In this document: piece after piece, positions 7,903 to 16,676 of the stretch | Layout: every line of letters starts with the position of its first letter | How positions within the stretch are numbered: position 1 is the stretch's first letter | Origin: Campylobacteraceae bacterium | Lineage (GTDB): Bacteria > Campylobacterota > Campylobacteria > Campylobacterales > Sulfurovaceae | Direction: 5' to 3' | NCBI GenBank assembly: GCA_027081405.1 | Contig: JALWKO010000043.1 | Span: 1 to 47,059 of the forward strand | DNA length: 47,059 nt | Program-made: the position numbers and the translations under genes | The notes under the pieces: generated by a model | What the model was told of the DNA's origin: nothing | The model's database searches: none | Seen by the model: only the letters and a program-made list of their open reading frames with translations

Positions 7903-10900
7903 TCAAAATTCTTTTTTGTATATGATATCGACACTCTGGGACCGTGATCCGATATCAATTTCGGTCTGGGTGTGCTGCGAGTGGCGAATCCGGATAATCA
8001 CTTGGGGATTTCCTTCCCGCTGACGATAGTAAAGCGAAATTTTCTCACTCAACCGTTTCCCCAATTCAAAACCGTCGGAACGGACAATGAGCGTATCGAT
8101 CTGCAAGCCCATCGACCCGAGCAACGATTTGGCCATCGAACCGCCCAAAAGCGTCAACAGGTTCTCTCCGTTCCCACTCACCTCGGTCTGATCAAACAAA
8201 ATAAACGAAAGAATCTGCTCGCGTGTCATCGCCGGATCGCTTGAGAACGAAAGCACCGGTTGCGCGGGCGCTCCGCTGACGGTGAGATAGACCGTTTTTC
8301 CGAAACGACGATAGATCAGATGGAGATCAAGAAGCGGTCGGATGGGATTGCCCGTGAAATTGACCGCACTTTCTTGTAGAACGAACCGTTTCCTCTGAAA
8401 ACGATAGATCCCGCCTTTTGGAATCCGAATCGATCCGAAGATCTGCAAATCAGAATCGAATTCTTTGAGGATTTCCATCTGTGGCAGAAGCTTCACCTCA
8501 ACGCCCTTTTGTTTGAATAAAAGCGATTTTTTCGTTTCAATATAGACGGAAATTTTGAGATTTTTTCGCAAAACGCTCCGGGACTTTTTCCTTCGATGCT
8601 GCACGATGACAATATCGTCATCGGAAACATAATACTTTCGTCGGAAGTCATAAAGGAGTTTCCCTCCCAAAAGTGTCACTTTCCCGCCGACTGCGATACG
8701 CCCTTTGTCCACTCCGATCCGTATATCGAGGGCCCCTTCAACCGTACCGTTTCGATGCGATAGCTTCAGATGCGACGAACGCAAAACAAACGTCCCCCGC
8801 TTCGCCTCGATGGTATAGCTTCCCTTTAACGGTAGAGAGTCGGTTATCCACAGCGCATCGGCAACGATGCGACCGTTTGTGAATCGGATCCGTCCCATTT
8901 TTTGGGCCTGCAACTTCAACCCCGCATACCGCAACCCATACCGGTCGATCCGAAGAATCCGCTTGGAGCCGTCCCATTCCGTTTGCAGCCTAAGATCCTC
9001 GATCGGCGTTTTGACCGGGGCATTGCGATCGGGAAGAATGCGTTTGGAGCGTAGCGTACATTGCAGATGCTTTTGCCCATCCATACGCACGGTAGCGGAT
9101 AGATCCCCATCCATCGGAGGGATTTGCATCCGGTACAATCGGGACAAGCCCTGCAAGGTACGGTGAATCGAAGGGGTATGTAAGCGCATCGTCAATACAG
9201 ATCGCAGTTTCCCTTCGATACCGACACGCTCTTCCCCCAAGGTGAGCGCAGCCTTGAGTCGAGAAGATTCTGGCCAATAGGATCCCCTCGCCCTCAATAC
9301 TTTGGATCGGACTGTGAGATTCCATTGCTTGGCATTTCCCTGTACACGGATCTTTCCCCGATCCAGCGCGGCAAGCCGCAAGTTGGGGAATTGCCGTTTC
9401 AGGAGCGAATCATGGGGAAACGAAAGGGACAATCCACTCGTCAGATTTCCGTCATAACGAAACGTACCTCTCATATCGGCGATGTTGGACGCAAGCGTCA
9501 CATTCCCCTCGATCGGCGAAGAAAGATTTCGATCCAACGAAACACGGACAGCAAATCGCACCTTCGCATCGGACAATTTCCCGGGTAGAGCAAAATACCT
9601 CGCCGGAGAAATCGGCCCGTTGTCCCGAAGGGTGAGCTGTGCGTGCTCCCCATCATCGCTACTGAACGTACCCCGTAGTTTCTTGGCGAACAATTCGGCC
9701 CGGATCGATTTTCCCTCCCCGGTGAAACGGAGCTTCGGCCGACCGAGCATCGTGGCGAGGAAGGGGGGAATCCGTCGCGACGGATCCGCCTGAATCTCCC
9801 CGGCATAGTGCCACGCCCCATCCACGCTACGATTGGCATCGGTATGGAGCCAAAGTTTCCCCCACGGCGTATCGATTCGAGCCGACGCACCGATCTGAAG
9901 CCGCCTTCTCCCAAAACGCCACCGAATCTCCGTTTGGGATCGATCGAGATCGAGGTTGGAACCGTTTGCATCCAAAGGCCGTGCCAGGATCGCTTTGCCG
10001 CGGGCGAAGAGTTTCACATCCACAGCCTTGGGATCGATCGATCCCCCGATCCGGATTGGGTCCAATCCGCCGGGACGCAAAAACGGCACATAACGGCGAT
10101 ACGCTTCATCGGAGAACAACAAGCGACTCGACTCCGGATCCAACACAAGGCGGTTATCCCGTATCGTCGCGTTGCATTCCCCTCTCCCCATTTCCGTTTC
10201 GGCCTCAATGTGAATCCTCCCCCGACGCGCGATCCGATCGGAGATCTCCAACGCGGCCCCTTCCAGATCCAGACGCGCTTTTTCAAAGGCGATTGCCCCA
10301 AGCGTACCCGAACGGAGCTGTACCGTTGCCCGCTTGATGTCCACGCGATCGGGCAAAAACGGTATCGATCCGTTGCGATCACCGCTTTGCGTCCGAAGCG
10401 GGGAGTTTGTTTGAGCTTCCGATCGCCGATGCTTCACCCAATCGATCCAATCCGAAAGCGCCAGATCCCGTACCTGTACCGAACGGATATGCAAAATCCC
10501 CTGCTCCACCTCCCCGAGCATATCGCCCGTACCCGATCCGCTCCGCACGTGTGCTTCTATCCGACCGGAACGGATCGCTCCGTGGGCCAAATCCACATCG
10601 AGCCCTTTTCCGGCGATCCGTGCCGTTTGCACCTCGATCCCGCTTCCGATACGAACGGGAAGCAGACTCAGATCGACCGTATCGGCCCGAAGCCGCGTCG
10701 GGAGAAACCGATCCGACGGTTTCGTCGCTCCTCTGGAACGCCGCGGTTTTTCATCGGGGGCCTGCGTGCGTATCCGATCGAGGGCCCCTTGCAATTGCGT
10801 CAGATTGAGATCTTCGATCCGCAAACGATGCACGTCCAAAATGTGATGGAGATAGGTCCCTGCCAGCTCCATCGTCCCCATCGAGGTATGCGCTCGCTGA

Positions 10901-11409
10901 CGCAGTGCCCCCACTTCGATCCCGTCCGCGTCATAACGGATCCGATCGACGTGCAACGCCTCGTCGTAGACCCGTATGCCGTAGCGTGCAAACGGTTTGA
11001 GCGTAAGTGTCACCGAATCGAGTTCCACCGAGAGGGGGAAGGAAGCATTCGTTTGATCGTCCGATCCCTTCGTCCCTGCACGACGGACGAAATCGTCGAT
11101 CATCGTCTCCAGTACCGGGACATTCACCTGCCGAAGTTCCACATCGGACGCGCGGAGTTGGCCATGAAGCAGCGCGAAGGGATTGAGACGGATCCGCACC
11201 CGTCGTGCCAGCGGTCGGGCACGGTAGCGCAGATCGTCCACGACGATCCCCCGCAGCGGACTCCCCCCAATTTCCCGATACGAAAATCCCCATCGCGGTG
11301 CGTAACGTTTGGCAAGCATATCGATGATCCAAGGCGTATTGAGGGCGATGTAGAACGATCCGAGCACCACCGGGATCGAGGCGATGAGTGTGAGCAAGAG
11401 CCGTCTCAA
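7903..11409 (-). CDS. tamB: TamB-like translocation and assembly module protein (AsmA/DUF490 family)
   Basis: About 1168 residues. One N-terminal membrane anchor (residues about 3-25, LLLTLIASIPVVLGSFYIAL) is followed by a very long beta-strand-rich periplasmic body and the conserved C-terminal TamB domain (GSIRIPKGGIYRF, VSGAPAQPVLSFSSDP, TREQILSFILF, GSMAKSLLG), ending in phenylalanine. The family forms a hydrophobic groove between the membranes and works with TamA in outer-membrane protein or lipid transfer. The start chosen is a TTG whose TTGA overlaps the tamA stop by 4 bases, implying translational coupling; a much longer upstream frame exists but would bury the anchor. Codon use is a little less GC-rich than in most of the window. 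Confidence 0.85.
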   Translation of the reverse strand: MRRLLLTLIASIPVVLGSFYIALNTPWIIDMLAKRYAPRWGFSYREIGGSPLRGIVVDDLRYRARPLARRVRIRLNPFALLHGQLRASDVELRQVNVPVLETMIDDFVRRAGTKGSDDQTNASFPLSVELDSVTLTLKPFARYGIRVYDEALHVDRIRYDADGIEVGALRQRAHTSMGTMELAGTYLHHILDVHRLRIEDLNLTQLQGALDRIRTQAPDEKPRRSRGATKPSDRFLPTRLRADTVDLSLLPVRIGSGIEVQTARIAGKGLDVDLAHGAIRSGRIEAHVRSGSGTGDMLGEVEQGILHIRSVQVRDLALSDWIDWVKHRRSEAQTNSPLRTQSGDRNGSIPFLPDRVDIKRATVQLRSGTLGAIAFEKARLDLEGAALEISDRIARRGRIHIEAETEMGRGECNATIRDNRLVLDPESSRLLFSDEAYRRYVPFLRPGGLDPIRIGGSIDPKAVDVKLFARGKAILARPLDANGSNLDLDRSQTEIRWRFGRRRLQIGASARIDTPWGKLWLHTDANRSVDGAWHYAGEIQADPSRRIPPFLATMLGRPKLRFTGEGKSIRAELFAKKLRGTFSSDDGEHAQLTLRDNGPISPARYFALPGKLSDAKVRFAVRVSLDRNLSSPIEGNVTLASNIADMRGTFRYDGNLTSGLSLSFPHDSLLKRQFPNLRLAALDRGKIRVQGNAKQWNLTVRSKVLRARGSYWPESSRLKAALTLGEERVGIEGKLRSVLTMRLHTPSIHRTLQGLSRLYRMQIPPMDGDLSATVRMDGQKHLQCTLRSKRILPDRNAPVKTPIEDLRLQTEWDGSKRILRIDRYGLRYAGLKLQAQKMGRIRFTNGRIVADALWITDSLPLKGSYTIEAKRGTFVLRSSHLKLSHRNGTVEGALDIRIGVDKGRIAVGGKVTLLGGKLLYDFRRKYYVSDDDIVIVQHRRKKSRSVLRKNLKISVYIETKKSLLFKQKGVEVKLLPQMEILKEFDSDLQIFGSIRIPKGGIYRFQRKRFVLQESAVNFTGNPIRPLLDLHLIYRRFGKTVYLTVSGAPAQPVLSFSSDPAMTREQILSFILFDQTEVSGNGENLLTLLGGSMAKSLLGSMGLQIDTLIVRSDGFELGKRLSEKISLYYRQREGNPQVIIRIRHSQHTQTEIDIGSRSQSVDIIYKKEF

Positions 11410-13196
11410 AACGATTGCCCCAACAAAATCGAAAATCTTCGGATCGAACGGTCGTGCAGATTTACGCCGTAATCGATCGTCAGCGGACCGATGGGGGTGA
11501 GATAGCGCACGCCGATCCCCACGCTTTGGATCCAGTGTGCCGAATCGGTCGAATAGGCTTTGGGAGAGATCAGCGTCGCATCGTAAAACGCGGCGCCGTA
11601 CCACTGCGCATTCAAAGCGTATTCCGCCTCGAACGAAGCGTTGAGCCGGGTGCGCCCCCCAAAGCCCAGATCTTTGGTCGGAGAAAGGGTGATCCCGATC
11701 TCCCGATCTCCGTACGCACGGTTGCTATAGACTCCACCGGCATAGAGGTATTTCGAAGCCGGAAGGGAAGCTTTGCTTCGGTCGTCCAGCACCGCGGCCT
11801 TGCCTACCGCGGCGAAGGTCCACTCCCCTACCGTGTGGATCCAGTGCCCTTCCAAGCCGATGATAGAATACGGATCGTTGCGAAACCCTCCGATACTGTA
11901 TCCGAACTCTCCGTAACCGGCCAGGTAATAGCCCTCTTTGGGATTGTGTTTGTCGTCCCGCCGATCGTAGACGATCCGCGCATATCCGTACGCCGTCGTA
12001 AACACCCCGGGATAGAAATCGAGATCTTCGATCGAGGGGGTGTCCGTCTGATCGATCACGAGCCGTTCCAGGCCCAAACCCGCATCCCAACTCCACGTCC
12101 CGTCGGCATAATGCACGTTCGCTTTCCAATAAAGTTTGCGCTCGTCATAATCGTCGTAGGAGTGTTTCTCGACACCGACGTCCATGGAAAAATCCATAAA
12201 ACAATCGGCGATCGAAAAAAGCGCCGGCTGGAAGAAACGGGCATTCAAACGGGCATCTTTGGAGGAGTATTGGGCTAGCAATTCGACCGATCGCCCCCCG
12301 CCGAAGAAATTGTACTGATCGTAGGTCCCTTTGATCCGGAATCCCGCCTCACTGTCGTATCCCGCCGCGAAAGTGTATCGGTGAAGTTTCTCCCGCAAAC
12401 GGACGCTCACTTTCGGCCGGATCACGTTGAAATACTTTGTTTCGGTATCGATCAACGTCTGTCCGAACACCCCCAGATCGTTGAGCGCGGCGTAGCTTTC
12501 GTTGATCCGCCGGGTAGTGAAGATATCCCCGGGGCGATAGCGCATTCGTGAGAGGATCACCTCCGGCGGGATCGAATCGGGCTTTTGCACCACCGTCGTG
12601 TTGCCGAAACGGCACAGACCCCCTTTGCGGAGACGATAGACCAGATCGACGCTCCGTTTGTCCAGATCGACGTAGGCTTTGGTATCCAGATCGTAGCTGC
12701 AATACCCCTCTGCCAGAAGCGCGGAACGGATCCGTTTTTTGATCGTTACGAACCGTTCGCTGTCAAACGCTTCGCCGGTTTTGAACGTGATGTATCGCCG
12801 GATGGGGAAATCGCTTTGGATCGTGATCTTGGCGACGCGGACGGGGCGATTCTCCCGAATCCGAATCACGATCCCGTTTGCTGCCTTGCGGATCTGAAAC
12901 GTCGCATCGTAGTATCCCCGCGCATCGAGATAGTTTCGAAGTGCATCGCCGATCGAGGGGACCAACGCAGAGGCAATCCTACGCTCGGAGTCTTTCCAAA
13001 ACTCCCATTTCGGCGGCACCTCCACTCCAATGGCCCGATCGATTTCGTCTACATCGAGCGCATGGATCCCTTTGATTCGAAGCGGAATGAGAGACTGTTC
13101 GTTTTGGACCGTCGCGTTGTGTTCTTGGGCCGCATAGAGGTGTGGGGCACAAAGCGTCCATAGCGTAACCGCCGCCAGAAAGGTCCGAAATTTCAC
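11406..13196 (-). CDS. tamA: TamA/BamA-family outer-membrane assembly protein
   Basis: 596 residues from a GTG start whose GTGA overlaps the stop of the ABC gene; AGGGG is just upstream. A signal peptide covers about residues 1-22. Roughly residues 35-280 contain POTRA-like repeats (LIPLRIKGIHALDVDEIDRA, then RVAKITIQSD, then GLCRFGNTTV), followed by an Omp85 barrel with YAGGVYSNRAYGDREIG, which resembles the loop-6 VRGF/Y element, and a terminal phenylalanine (FSILLGQSF). Directly followed by tamB, so the assignment to TamA rather than BamA rests on this partnership and on the compact POTRA region. Acts in the outer membrane. Longer upstream open frame is a shadow of the ABC gene. Confidence 0.87.
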   Translation of the reverse strand: MKFRTFLAAVTLWTLCAPHLYAAQEHNATVQNEQSLIPLRIKGIHALDVDEIDRAIGVEVPPKWEFWKDSERRIASALVPSIGDALRNYLDARGYYDATFQIRKAANGIVIRIRENRPVRVAKITIQSDFPIRRYITFKTGEAFDSERFVTIKKRIRSALLAEGYCSYDLDTKAYVDLDKRSVDLVYRLRKGGLCRFGNTTVVQKPDSIPPEVILSRMRYRPGDIFTTRRINESYAALNDLGVFGQTLIDTETKYFNVIRPKVSVRLREKLHRYTFAAGYDSEAGFRIKGTYDQYNFFGGGRSVELLAQYSSKDARLNARFFQPALFSIADCFMDFSMDVGVEKHSYDDYDERKLYWKANVHYADGTWSWDAGLGLERLVIDQTDTPSIEDLDFYPGVFTTAYGYARIVYDRRDDKHNPKEGYYLAGYGEFGYSIGGFRNDPYSIIGLEGHWIHTVGEWTFAAVGKAAVLDDRSKASLPASKYLYAGGVYSNRAYGDREIGITLSPTKDLGFGGRTRLNASFEAEYALNAQWYGAAFYDATLISPKAYSTDSAHWIQSVGIGVRYLTPIGPLTIDYGVNLHDRSIRRFSILLGQSF

Positions 13197-13804
13197 GCCA
13201 CCCCTTTGTGCGTCGTCGCTCCTTCCTCCAGCTCCACGATCCGGTCGCAGGCCCAGCGGGCCAGATCCATGTCGTGGGTGATGAGGAGGATCCCCACCCG
13301 ATCGAGGAGGCGCACCAGAAGCTTCATCGTCTCCAGCTGCGTGATGTTGTCCAAGGCACTGGTGGGTTCGTCGCATAGCAGCAGATCGGGCTCCATGCTC
13401 AGCGCCCGCAAGATACTGCAGCGCTGCAGCTGCCCGCCCGAGAGCTCGTGGGGATAGCGCTCCAGCAGCGAGCGGTCGAGACGGAGCGCCTCCAGGTGCT
13501 CGGCGAAATCCCGGGTAGCGGCCACCTCTTCGATCTGCTTCGCGATCGTGTAGGAGGGGTGGAAAGAGCTATAGGGGTCCTGGAAGACCCAGCCCAGCCG
13601 GCCGTGTTCGATCCGCCCTTTTCGGGGGCGGAGATTGCCGGCGATGAGCTCGAAGAGGGTCGATTTGCCGATCCCGCTGGGGCCGACGATCCCCACGCAT
13701 TCCCCGCGCCGCAGACGCAGCGAAAACGCTTCGTAGAGTCTCCGTCCCCCGCGGTAGGCGAACTCCAGCCCCTCGATGTGCAGCACCGTATCCGGGTTTT
13801 CCAT
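13193..13804 (-). CDS. ABC transporter ATP-binding protein, orphan
   Basis: 203 residues: Walker A GPSGIGKST, Q-loop in GWVFQDPYSSFHP, signature LSGGQLQR, Walker B LLLCDEPTSALD and the switch histidine in LLITHDMDLA. The FQDPYSSFHP stretch resembles the oligopeptide/nickel subfamily (DppF/NikE type), but no permease or binding protein is nearby and the C-terminal oligopeptide-binding extension of that group is missing, so the substrate is unknown. Its ATG follows the proA stop with no spacing, and its stop overlaps the tamA start by 4 bases, so it is embedded in a coupled proA-ABC-tamA-tamB unit. A role in envelope traffic alongside TamAB is conceivable but unsupported by sequence. Confidence 0.88.
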   Translation of the reverse strand: MENPDTVLHIEGLEFAYRGGRRLYEAFSLRLRRGECVGIVGPSGIGKSTLFELIAGNLRPRKGRIEHGRLGWVFQDPYSSFHPSYTIAKQIEEVAATRDFAEHLEALRLDRSLLERYPHELSGGQLQRCSILRALSMEPDLLLCDEPTSALDNITQLETMKLLVRLLDRVGILLITHDMDLARWACDRIVELEEGATTHKGVA

Positions 13805-15037
13805 CTATCGGATCTGCCCTTTTCCGTAGATTTTGTATTTGTAGGTGGTCAGCTCGTCGATCCCCATGGGACCCCGGGCGTGGAGCTTGTTGGTGGAGAT
13901 CCCCACCTCGGCACCGAAGCCGAAGGCTCCGCCGTCGGTGAAACGGGTCGAGGCGTTGACGTAGACGCACGCCGCGTCCACTTCGTCGAGGAATTTCTCC
14001 GCGGCGCTGTAGTCTTCGGTGACGATCGCTTCGGAATGCTGGGATCCGTGCCGCCGGATGTGCTCGATCGCCGCATCGATCCCGTCGACCACTTTGATCG
14101 CCAGGATGTTGGCCAGGTATTCCGCATCCCAGTCCTCGTCGCTGGCCAGCGCCGCCTCGATGATCCCCAGCGCCTCTTCATCAGCCCGCAGTTCGGTCCC
14201 CTGGGCCCGGAAGGCCTCGTAGACTTTGGGGAGGAACTCCCGGGCGATGGAGCGGTCCACCAGGAGGGTCTCCATGGCGTTACATACCCCCGGACGGTCA
14301 CATTTGGCGTTGACGCAGATGCGCACGGCCATCTCCTGGTCCGCCTTCTCGTGGACGTAGGTGTGGCAGAGCCCCTTGTCGTGCTTGACGACCGGAACGG
14401 TGGCGTTTTCCGACACGTAGCGGATCAGCGCCTCTCCCCCTCTGGGGACGATGAGATCGACGTAGCGGTCCTGTTTGATGAGATAGGCGACCCCCTCCCG
14501 GGAACTGTCCGGAAGCAGAGAGATGATCTCCTCGGGGAGCCCCTCCTCCCGGAGTACGCCCTGCAGCACCTCGGCGATGGCCCGGTTGGAGTGTTCGGCC
14601 TCCTTGCCCCCTTTGAGGATGGCGACGTTGCCGCTTTTGAAACAGAGCGCCCCCACGTCGGCGGTGACGTTGGGGCGGGATTCGTAGATCACTCCGATCA
14701 CCCCGATGGGGACGCTCACTTTTTCGATCCGCAGATCGGCTTCGTTGCGCCACCCCTCCAATACACGGCCCACCGGTTCCCGCAGCGCGGCGATCTCCCG
14801 GAGGGAACGGGCCATGGCGGCGATGCGCTTTTCATCCAGCAACAATCGGTCTTTGAGCGCCTCGCTCAGGGCGTTCTCCTCCGCGGCGGCCATATCCCGG
14901 GCGTTGGCTTCCAGGATCGCATCCCGGTGCTCCTCCAGCGCGTCGGCCATCCGGAGTAGGATCCGGGTTTTGGTCCGTCCGTCCAGCGTCGCCGCGACGG
15001 CGCAGGCATCCTTGGCACGTTGCAAAAACGATTCCAT
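13805..15037 (-). CDS. proA: Glutamate-5-semialdehyde dehydrogenase (gamma-glutamyl phosphate reductase)
   Basis: 410 residues, aldehyde-dehydrogenase fold. Conserved segments include VPIGVIGVIYESRPNVT, FKSGNVAILKGGKEA, the catalytic cysteine in RPGVCNAMETLL, and TDGGAFGFGAEVGIST near the end. It reduces gamma-glutamyl phosphate to glutamate-5-semialdehyde with NADPH, the second step of proline synthesis. ATG with GGGAG a few bases upstream. It heads the coupled cluster leading to tamB; proB is not in the window. Confidence 0.97.
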   Translation of the reverse strand: MESFLQRAKDACAVAATLDGRTKTRILLRMADALEEHRDAILEANARDMAAAEENALSEALKDRLLLDEKRIAAMARSLREIAALREPVGRVLEGWRNEADLRIEKVSVPIGVIGVIYESRPNVTADVGALCFKSGNVAILKGGKEAEHSNRAIAEVLQGVLREEGLPEEIISLLPDSSREGVAYLIKQDRYVDLIVPRGGEALIRYVSENATVPVVKHDKGLCHTYVHEKADQEMAVRICVNAKCDRPGVCNAMETLLVDRSIAREFLPKVYEAFRAQGTELRADEEALGIIEAALASDEDWDAEYLANILAIKVVDGIDAAIEHIRRHGSQHSEAIVTEDYSAAEKFLDEVDAACVYVNASTRFTDGGAFGFGAEVGISTNKLHARGPMGIDELTTYKYKIYGKGQIR

Positions 15038-15167
15038 TGTCCACTCCCTGATCTTTTTGCTTCTATTTTATCCCAAATTCGATCAAGTTCCGGGACGAAA
15101 CGGCACACTTGCCCCCCGGAGCACATCTGCGTAGTTTGTCGATATGAACAGGGCATCGCCCCTTATC

Positions 15168-15488
15168 CAGTCGCAAGCACGGCCCTTCGGGCCTCACGTC
15201 GCAAGAGATGTCGCCTATAGCGACGGGTCATTAGTCATTGGACACTGGTCATTGGGGGGCAGGACCTCAACCCTGCATTGCGGGAATCAACTCCCGCCTC
15301 CAAAAATTCGCGTTGTATTACAGCGCCCCGCAATCCAACGTCCAAAATTCAAAATCCAACATCAATCGCGCCGCACGGTGCCCCGCAATTTCTCATTTCT
15401 CATTTCTCATTTCTCATTTCTCATTCAAACCGCGCCCACCGGGCGCCCCAAAATTCTCCATTCTCAATTCTCAACTCTCCATTCATTC
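15168..15488 (+). repeat. Heptad-hairpin element 1
   Basis: Fills nearly all of the 15038-15463 gap and runs into the oxidoreductase gene. Modules in order: CAGTCGCAAG; stem TGTCGCC/CGACGG; TCATTAGTCATTGG heptads; GCAGG/CCTGC and GCGGGA/TCCCGC hairpins; GCGTTGT/ACAGCGC; heptads of the ATCCAAA type (15331-15365); GCGCC/GGTGCC; five TCTCATT units (15390-15426); GCGCCC/GGGCGCC; CATTCTCAATTCTCA heptads. Both neighbours are on the minus strand while the element is in plus orientation. The remaining 15038-15167 shows only the proA leader. Confidence 0.85.
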
Positions 15489-16591
15489 GGAAGCCGCCTG
15501 GCCCATTTCCAGAACAGCCGGTCGGGATGGATCCGCCCATCAAAGGATTCGCCCCGGAGGATATGCCGGGCCAGATGCCGGGCCATCAGGGGAGCGAAAA
15601 CGAATCCCCGTCCCCCCAGTCCGTTGAGGATCCAGAGATTTTCGTAATGGATCAGCTCCACTTTGGCCCCCCGCATCACCTCCGGAAACTCCTCCAGGGT
15701 CCGCTCCGCGTCGATCACCGGGCCGACGAGGGGGAAATGGTCCCGACTGGTCGCGCGCATACCGCAGAAGGTTTCGATGAGCCGGAAATCGGCGGTGTCG
15801 GCGATCGCGGAGGCTTTGCGCTCCAGTTCGGCCAGGGGACGTCCGTCGCAGATCCGGCACGGCTCGGGGTGCTTGACATGGGTCGCCCCCAGTTTGACCC
15901 GGCCGTTTCGGGTGGAGGAGAGGGAGAAATCCTTGTGGCAACTGACGGGGAAGCGGCGGGCGGTGGCGTAGTCCCCGCGGCTCCCCCAGAGCCCCCGGAT
16001 CCCCATGTAGCGCAGATCGAGCAGCGGACTCTCGTATCCGGTCGCCAGGACCACCGAATCGGCTTCGATCATTCCGTCGTTTCCGATCAGCTGCCAGAGC
16101 CCTCCGGTACGCTCCAGCTTTCGTATATCCATCTGGACGAAGGGGATCCCCGCCGCGGCCAGACGGCAGACCTCCTGGGCGTCGGCGTCTCCCGCTTCGG
16201 GGAAGAAAAATCCCCCCGGCACGTTCCGGTATCCGGCCGCCGCGGCCCGGGCGGCGTCCCACCGCTCGAAGGGGCGGTAGTTGTGGGGTTCGTAGAGGGC
16301 GAATCGTGTTTCGTCTTCGGGATTTTTGGGGATCCGCAGCACGCCGGTGGGGTGGAACTGTTCGGGGAACCGTTCCCGGTAGAAGCGGTGGGCGAAGGCG
16401 AAGGCTTCGTTGGTCAGCTCCTGCAGGGGACCGCCTTTGCCGATTTTGGGGGAGATGAAAGCCCCCGCCGCGCCGCTGCCGCCGCTTGCCGGGACTCGAC
16501 TGCGGTCCACCAGAAGGACCTCTCCCCCTTCTTCGTGCAAGAAACGCGCAGCCATTACGCCGGCGATACCCGCTCCGATTACGACCGTCAT
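15464..16591 (-). CDS. FAD-dependent oxidoreductase (DAO family, MnmC C-terminal-domain-like)
   Basis: 375 residues. The dinucleotide-binding motif VIGAGIAGVMAARFL is at the very N-terminus with an acidic residue ending the second strand (EVLLVDR), and a GGSGAAGAFISPKIG stretch and the C-terminal GLGGRGFVFAPLMA motif are typical of D-amino-acid-oxidase-fold enzymes. The SGAAGAF-SP pattern resembles the MnmC oxidase domain that removes a carboxymethyl group from tRNA wobble uridine; the methyltransferase half is absent, so I leave the symbol open. ATG with AAAGGG upstream; located 85 bases below hslU on the same strand. The last seven residues (NEWRVEN) and the stop TGA are encoded by heptad element 1. 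Confidence 0.8.
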   Translation of the reverse strand: MTVVIGAGIAGVMAARFLHEEGGEVLLVDRSRVPASGGSGAAGAFISPKIGKGGPLQELTNEAFAFAHRFYRERFPEQFHPTGVLRIPKNPEDETRFALYEPHNYRPFERWDAARAAAAGYRNVPGGFFFPEAGDADAQEVCRLAAAGIPFVQMDIRKLERTGGLWQLIGNDGMIEADSVVLATGYESPLLDLRYMGIRGLWGSRGDYATARRFPVSCHKDFSLSSTRNGRVKLGATHVKHPEPCRICDGRPLAELERKASAIADTADFRLIETFCGMRATSRDHFPLVGPVIDAERTLEEFPEVMRGAKVELIHYENLWILNGLGGRGFVFAPLMARHLARHILRGESFDGRIHPDRLFWKWARRLPNEWRVEN

Positions 16592-16676
16592 ACAAACCCT
16601 TTGCGCTTATCGTCGGGAAACACCGGCATGGAATGCCCTGCAGGAATAAGGGTCGACAATTCGGTCGTTTCTCCGG

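Noticed and set aside
8673-11472. Long plus-strand open frames opposite tamB
   Set aside because: Antisense shadows of tamB without motifs; the minus-strand frame has a full TamB domain and coupling to tamA.
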